Origin: Myrica gale | Lineage: Eukaryota > Streptophyta > Magnoliopsida > Fagales > Myricaceae | DNA length: 64,000 nucleotides | Reading direction: 5' to 3' | Assembly (NCBI GenBank): GCA_963930655.1 | Contig: OZ005606.1 | Span: 10,260,501 to 10,324,500 of the forward strand | Part shown: positions 58,991 through 64,000 of the stretch, one piece after another | Layout: every line of letters starts with the position of its first letter | Position numbering within the stretch: the stretch's first letter is position 1 | The notes under the pieces: generated by a model | Seen by the model: the letters and a program-made list of their open reading frames with translations, nothing else | The model's database searches: none | What the model was told of the DNA's origin: nothing | Position numbers and translations under genes: made by a program

Positions 58991-59549
58991 ATACCTATAG
59001 CAGCGGTTCAGTTAAAACCGCTGCTATAGGTATATCTTTAGCAGCATTTTTAAAAAAAAACGCTGCTAAAGGTACAGCCTACAGCGGCGGTCATCAGCGG
59101 CCGCTGTAGGCACCATATTTCTAGCGGCGGTCAAGGTAGGACCTATAGCCGCGGTTTATTCAAACCCGCGGCTATAGGGTATCTATAGCTGCGGTCGGTG
59201 ACCGCCGCTAAAAGAGACCCTATAGTGGCGGTCTTTGTAGCGGCGGTCACCTACCGCCGCTACAGACCCCCTATAGCGGCGGTCAATAACCGCCGTTACA
59301 GGATATTTTTAGCCGCGCTTTCCGAAAAACGCGGCTAAAAAAACCTTGTAGCGGCGGTTTTAGCGACCGCCGCTACAGTGACCGCGCTGGAAGTCCATTT
59401 TTTAGTAGTGTGGACTTCAGAATATGCACGAGAAAATTTTGTAAGTTGTAACGTTAGTTTTCATGATGCATTTGTATGCGTTTATGTTTCATGTGTACTA
59501 TTTTTATCTTCTTTTTTAATTTTGTGGGAAAAAATGGAGGTGTTACAGT

Positions 59550-59765
59550 AACGGAAATTAACCGATAGAGGAGTAGCAAAGGAAGAAAGAAGAATAGCTG
59601 ATGAAGATCATGGCAGAGCAGTAACGGAAAAAAGATGAAGAGAGAAGATGATGCAGGAGCAGCAAAGGAACCTAGTGGAATAACAACGGAGGATGTAACT
59701 AATGGCGGAGCAGATGCGTGAGTAGCTGACGGAGCAGATCATACAGATGCAATCTCGTTAGATTG
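59550..59765 (+). pseudogene. CACTA second ORF coiled-coil tail remnant, copy 3
   Basis: Gln/Lys/Met-rich stretch (gaggagtagcaaaggaag and similar repeats) matching 21676-21890 with extra stops and small deletions. It is joined at about 59548 to the end of a preceding ORF2 intron by a deletion. Confidence 0.55.
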
Positions 59766-59835
59766 CATATCTGTAGATATTTTATTATATTATGAATAGT
59801 AAATATCTTTTTATTTACATCATTATCTTTTTGTA

Positions 59836-60005
59836 TTAATATTGTCAACTAGTATGTTGGCATCTGGTGTGGAAAATGTTTGTTACAGTACGTCTTCAAT
59901 CTATATATCAACATGTGATGTAAAATATAATAATGCTAAAATTTTGTGTTGAATATGTATTTCGTCGCTTATAAGTTTCTCAAAAGTTCACGACCCAGTG
60001 GATCT
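59836..60005 (+). repeat. Relic of a sulfotransferase 3' UTR, copy 3
   Basis: Third copy of the relic seen at 21961 and 45078. CACTA subterminal sequence follows and is better preserved here (60300-60400) than in the other copies. Confidence 0.7.
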
Positions 60006-60360
60006 GATGAGTACGTAATAATAATTAGTGACATTAATTTGTACTCCGTACTCCTTTGATTAAGTTCATTCAGCAAAAGTAGATAGGAAGACACGTAGTC
60101 GTAGATAGGGTCCTTGCAATTCTTCACTACTAGTGAACGCGGACTACATGTAGTACAAAAATAGGGTTATGTATATATTTAGTCCCTAGATTTTGATCCA
60201 TTTTAATAAATATGTTGTAAAACTAAAGAATAATACGATCTAGAAAGAGAGAAAGAGAGAAATTGTTCTTTAGGAACTATGATGTATTCTAAACTGAACC
60301 TTTCATGACAAAATATTAATTTCGTCGTCGAAAACCATCCAGGAACGCCAACAACGTTCG

Positions 60361-60568
60361 GACGATTAATTTCTGGTGTGACGACATACACGCGTCGCGA
60401 ATGAGTGATGATAAAAATCGTCATAAAAACAAAATAACGTCCGGACGATAAAGAAACCCATTCGGACAATTAATTTCTGGTGTGACGACATACACGCGTC
60501 GCGAATGAGTGATGATAAAAATCGTCACAAAAACAAAATAACGTCCGGACGATAAAGAAACCCATTCA
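60361..60568. repeat. 104-bp tandem duplication in subterminal sequence
   Basis: Two successive copies of a 104-bp unit starting gac(g/a)attaatttctggtgtg and containing gcgtcgcgaatgagtgatga and cgtccggacg. Copies 1 and 2 lack it and have lost the start of the unit. Confidence 0.85.
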
Positions 60569-61416
60569 GACTCGCTGCAGGGTGACAAATTCCACATCTT
60601 CGTAACTGAGTGACTATTAGAATCATCACAATTTTTACAATACTGTCCGAACTCCTTTTAAACACAGTCCAAACGACCATTACCTAACGAATAAATAATC
60701 GTCAAGCAAGAGTGACAAATTAAAAATTGTCATGAACACTCTATTCAGTACGGACGTTCTCAACCACGTTCCAACGGAAAAAATACCCAAGTCCGGAAGG
60801 TCAAAAAAAGGTCCTCACAATTATAAATGCTTCTTCCGCGAATCGTGTGATTCCACGTTGCAAAACTTTCAGACACATGATATCGATACAGTGCGGACAA
60901 TTAAATAGCGTCTGGACCGTATAAGTTTTAGAACCTTTTTGAATCGAGAAAATTTAATGACATTAAATTTGATAGGGCCACGTGTCAGTATAACCGTTGA
61001 TAAGAGTCCGAACGCTACTCTAACACGTTCGGACGGTTACTGGCCACATTAAACCTCCAGACTTTGTCAAAATCTCAAACTCACTCACTTCTCTCAAACT
61101 TTTCTCTCAAACGTTTTTATTGTCTTTTCTAGATCTCTCAAAGAACTTCAGGCAAAACTTTCTTCATAAATTTCATGTATTTCGATTCAATATCGTCGCT
61201 TGTTTAGTTTGTTGTGTTGTTTGTGTTTATGAAATTAGGCTGTTTAGCTGGTGTTTATCGATCCACATTCGGACGTCTTGTTACGACCTCCATACGTGTT
61301 ATAAACCGTCAGGACGGTTATTATTAGGTTCAGACATCGTAAAATTTAAACGACGCAATTTGACGTTCGTGCGAACGGTTTATACTCATGGTCAGACAAT
61401 TTTTGCTAGGTTGACC
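60569..61416. other. CACTA subterminal/5' region, copy 3
   Basis: Palindromic ccggac / gttcgg motifs up to about 61390 and a pyrimidine-rich stretch (61075-61140) that looks like a 5' leader for the ORF at 61417. The reading frame is open upstream to 61120, but its residues there show no conservation. Confidence 0.4.
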
Positions 61417-61710
61417 ATGGAATGCTCTGAGAGAAGTATCACCAATGTCGGGGAACAAACAGAGCGACCAGCCTGGGCAGACGCCTATTTAGCGGAGTTA
61501 AATGGGAGTATTCGGGCGATAGTGCAGCCGGCACATTCATTGTGCATGGAGCTCCAATGCCGCTTAACCGGTCTGGAGACCAGACTTCCTTTAACGGATA
61601 GGGCTATAACGAAAGAGTTGAATATTGTGTGGAGGGAACTAATAAGGAGGAGCATTTGGCGTATGTTCATATCTTACCTCGTCAAGATTTGGACGAGCCA
61701 GTGCGTGTAA
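61417..61710 (+). CDS. Small transposon ORF with RLT-LE coiled-coil module
   Basis: 97 codons from ATG: MECSERSITNVGEQTERPAW, then DAYLAELNGSIRAIVQPAHS, LCMELQCRLTGLETRLPLTD and RAITKELNIVW. It is related to the tails of the putative plant transposon proteins (RPNWMDG ... ELTQRA ... LQPTHYM ... RLTALEQKV), so it is one version of a recurring module. A donor-like gtaagt at the 3' end and a matching acceptor at about 61800 suggest it was an exon spliced to the ORF2 exon that follows. It is unique to copy 3; copies 1 and 2 have lost it. A fragment is at 14262-14360. Expression is unknown. Confidence 0.45.
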   Translation: MECSERSITNVGEQTERPAWADAYLAELNGSIRAIVQPAHSLCMELQCRLTGLETRLPLTDRAITKELNIVWRELIRRSIWRMFISYLVKIWTSQCV

Positions 61711-61800
61711 GTATCTTACCCCGTCAATATTTATTAAATATTTTGACTTTCAAATCTCTATGCTTAATTGAATTTTAAATTTATTGTTCTTCATTTGTAG

Positions 61801-61902
61801 CGACGTCCGTAATTAGACACGTTTGAGGTAGTACTCGTGGGATTGCCTTACTCAAGGCTCGCACCGGAGGAAAGCTGACCGTACATATCCTTGATGGATA
61901 GT
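61801..61902 (+). pseudogene. CACTA second ORF exon fragment, copy 3
   Basis: After acceptor atttgtag: RGSTRGIALLKARTGGKL then TVHILDG and a stop, with another stop shortly after the acceptor. It corresponds to the HIPDG exon and is cut at 61903 by unrelated sequence. Confidence 0.6.
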
Positions 61903-62390
61903 AGCGGATCCAGGATCCAATTTGAAGGGGGTCGAACACATAAGGCGAAATGACAAAAAAACAATTTCCAACGTAATGTAAAAGGTGTCTTAGAGTTAAA
62001 ATATCAAAAATTAAGGATTAAAAAGCATTAAAAATTTTAAAATACACGTACATACTATTTGCTAAGACTGAAAGTGGCAATTAGATCCTACTAATTTGCA
62101 TCTTATATATATATGTAAGAAAATGATAGTTTGAGCAGCAGGAACTCCACAGAAATTCAAGGGCATGAAAAATCCTAAACAAACCCTAAAGCATTTTTAG
62201 GTAGAAACTTCTATATGAGTGAGTTTCTATTTATTTTCGAAAAAAATTAAAAAAAATTAGAAATTTCTAGGTAGAAACTTCTATAACCCTAAGATATCCA
62301 AACCAATTCAATCTCATCCGCCAACAATTTCACAACTCACAAAATTTCAAACCCTAAAGCATTTTAAGCATACTAAATAAATAAATCTTT
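61903..62390. other. Unidentified repeat-like insert
   Basis: Begins tagtagcggatccaggatcc, a form common at ends of plant retroelement fragments, and holds two copies of taggtagaaacttctata (about 62199 and 62267). No gene. Confidence 0.35.
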
Positions 62391-62680
62391 CTACTGAATT
62401 GTAGAGAGAGAATCTTGGATAGAGGGACATACTAGGGGTCGGAGGTCTAGCAATTTTTAAGTGTAAAATCTCGAGTATCCTGCAAAAATTTAAACCGTCA
62501 AAAATCTAAATAATGAGATTGAGAGAGAGCTGAGAGTCAAGGAGGATATACACTAGAATTTTCAGTATCAAGTACTACAAAAATAGTATGGACAAAAATA
62601 ACTGAGAAATATTGCATTCTAATTCCTATAATAGTATGGAGAATTTACTGTTAACTATAAATTGCCCAAATTGTTCAATA

Positions 62681-63552
62681 AGTACCAAGGATCATGGATC
62701 CCAGCTCTTTCCATGCAAGGAGTTATATCATTCCACAAACACTTCCAGGCTCATGACACCGATATTCTATTAGTGACATCTCCCAAAGTTGGTACTACTT
62801 GGTTGAAGTCAATCTTATTCTCCTTACTCAACCGAGTGTGCTATGATCCAAATGCTCAAAACCACCCTTTGCGGACAAACAATCCTCATGATCTTGTGCC
62901 CTACTTGGAGATAGACCTTCACAATACAAAACAGGTTCCTGACCTCACCTCCTTTACCTCTCAAAGGCTCCTTTCAACTCATTTACCGTATTGGCTACTA
63001 ACATGATCTGTGAAGGATTATTCAATGCGCAAGATTGTGTATTTGTGTAGGAATCCCAAGGACACTTTTGTGTCAATGTGGCACTTCCAAAATAGTGCAA
63101 GGGTCAATCTAGGGATGAACCCCTCAACAATCGAAGAAGATTTTGATAATTTTTCTAAGGGAATAAGTCCATATGGACCCTATTGGGATCACGTTATAAG
63201 CTACTGGAAAGAAAGCTTAGAAGAACCCGAAAAGGTATTTTTTTTGAAGTTTGAGGAAATGAAAGAGCAACCCACAATCTATTTGAAGAAACTAGCTGAG
63301 TTCTTGGAGTGTCCTTTTTCTCTAGAAGAAGAGGCAAAAGGTGTAATAAATGATATTTTAAGATTGTGTAGTTTTCAAAATCTGAGCAACTTAGAGGTGA
63401 ATAAAAGTGGAAGGATATTGACGTCAGACAAAGCTACATTTTTTCGCCGAGGTGAAGTCGGAGACTGGGAGTATCACTTGACTGCTCAAATGAGTGAGAC
63501 ATTAGACCATATTACTGGAGAGAAGTTTCATAGTGTCGGGTTGAAATTTTAG
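62681..63552 (+). pseudogene. Cytosolic sulfotransferase pseudogene, copy 3
   Basis: Begins at codon 41 of the intact gene (YQGSWIPALSMQGVIS), joined to block-3 sequence, so the promoter and first 40 codons are missing. Arg149 is TGA (63004-63006: AGA to TGA). Other changes against the intact copy: Phe74 to Ser in the PAPS loop (SPKVGTTW), Pro135 to Gln, Ser145 to Trp and Lys304 to Glu in GDW(K/E)YHLT. The catalytic Lys76 and His141 codons remain. After the stop, 180 codons (63010-63552) are open and otherwise near-identical to copy 2. The 3' flank is copy-2-like. Confidence 0.92.
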
Positions 63553-64000
63553 GTAGTGGTATTTGTTTGCAATAAGTTGAACAACTTAGGTGTTGTCAAT
63601 GTTGTTGTTTGGTGGAATATCTTTTACCGTCTTTTCCATATTGACGTTGGTGTGTAAAATGTTTATTAATTACGCTCCTTAATCTATGATCAGCATGATG
63701 TCATGTAAAAGATAATAATGTTAAAGTTGTGTTTGAATATGTATCACTTGCAGTAATAAAACTATGTTTTCAAGTACCGTGTGTTGTCGCTAATTAGTTT
63801 CTCAAAAGTTAATTTATCTGATCCGATAAATCATGCAAGGCACATTCTGGCCAAGAATGACTTCCCAGGCCAGTTGTATGTATATATATCAATCTCCTCC
63901 AGAATCGAACTTCGCATTCAGCCTTGATGCCTTTTGCAATCAATATAGCCATACCAAAATGTATAAGTCATGGTAGTTGGAGGTTAATTTCATCAAGTCT
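63553..64000 (+). other. SULT-3 3' UTR and flank
   Basis: Near-identical to 35930-36377, including AATAAA at 63755-63760. By analogy a further CACTA left end would be expected about 330 bp beyond the window edge. Confidence 0.75.

Larger units (their letters stand above)
54001..59410. mobile_element. CACTA element with three captured host-gene fragments
   Basis: Ends CACTACAAAAAAATTGACC and, read inward from the right, CACTACTAAAAAATGGAC. It has a perfect 3-bp target duplication TGG (53998-54000 and 59411-59413), with an empty site visible in copies 1 and 2. Dense subterminal arrays of tatagcggcggtc and its complement fill 54010-54290 and 58990-59400. No transposase is present. The interior carries, all on the minus strand, SF3A2 exons, an RRM exon and ABCB exon sequence twice. 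It is a non-autonomous, gene-capturing CACTA, younger than block 3. Confidence 0.95.
50525..62680 (+). mobile_element. Mosaic CACTA block, copy 3 (left-truncated, rearranged)
   Basis: Starts within the putative plant transposon protein and follows the order of copies 1 and 2 with three internal losses: at 52806 (DUF4218 exon gone), at about 53814 (transposase tail joined to an ORF2 intron) and at about 59548 (ORF2 tail joined to the second tail copy). It gained the CACTA element at 54001-59410, a 104-bp tandem duplication at 60361, and keeps about 1.07 kb (61317-62390) missing from the other copies. It ends where it joins sulfotransferase copy 3 at 62680/62681. Confidence 0.7.

Noticed and set aside
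1..64000. CRISPR arrays, phage, toxin-antitoxin or other prokaryotic systems
   Set aside because: The tandem repeats here are AT-rich minisatellites and duplications without unique spacers, and the genes are plant-type with introns. Nothing prokaryotic is seen.
1..64000. tRNA or rRNA genes
   Set aside because: I looked for A/B-box-like pairs and cloverleaf-forming segments by eye and found none convincing. A covariance-model scan would be needed to exclude degenerate ones.

Overview
This is plant nuclear DNA, most likely from a eudicot. It is AT-rich, full of nested DNA transposons, has introns with GT/AG borders, and carries a plant-type cytosolic sulfotransferase gene. I cannot name the species. 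Only one gene looks fully functional: an intronless 330-residue sulfotransferase on the + strand at 34937-35929. Nearly everything else is transposon-derived, repeated or broken.

Layout. 1-4262: a CACTA end fragment, a degraded transposon ORF, and an AT-rich minisatellite split by a PIF/Harbinger-like element. 4263-10918: first sulfotransferase unit. Its promoter region is split by a 3.9-kb CACTA element (5060-8978) that carries a methyltransferase exon and a nested Pack-MULE (6200-7544, perfect 9-bp target duplication) holding an RRM-gene fragment; its sulfotransferase (9697-10248) is a deletion pseudogene. 10919-24923: a mosaic CACTA (En/Spm) block. 24924-28620: an inverted CACTA fragment with a TNP2-type transposase pseudogene. 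28621-33571: spacer with a Ty3/gypsy gag-protease relic. 33572-36705: second unit, with the intact gene. 36706-50524: second copy of the CACTA block plus a shortened inverted fragment. 50525-62680: third, left-truncated copy of the block, interrupted by a 5.4-kb CACTA element (54001-59410, 3-bp target duplication TGG) carrying pieces of an ABCB transporter, the splicing factor SF3A2 and an RRM protein. 62681-64000: third sulfotransferase, lacking its first 40 codons and carrying a nonsense codon, followed by the same 3' flank as unit 2.

The window is therefore a tandem array of sulfotransferase + CACTA units that appears to continue past the right edge. Inside each CACTA block lies a more diverged copy of the sulfotransferase 3' UTR, followed by CACTA subterminal sequence, which points to an older round of the same duplication. 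The copies differ by clean internal deletions, insertions and small tandem duplications, so the order of events can be partly read.

I found no tRNA, rRNA, CRISPR or defence system. The most interesting content is the gene-fragment capture by three separate elements (two CACTA, one MULE) and the layered SULT-CACTA amplification. All identifications come from reading motifs by eye; no database search was run.
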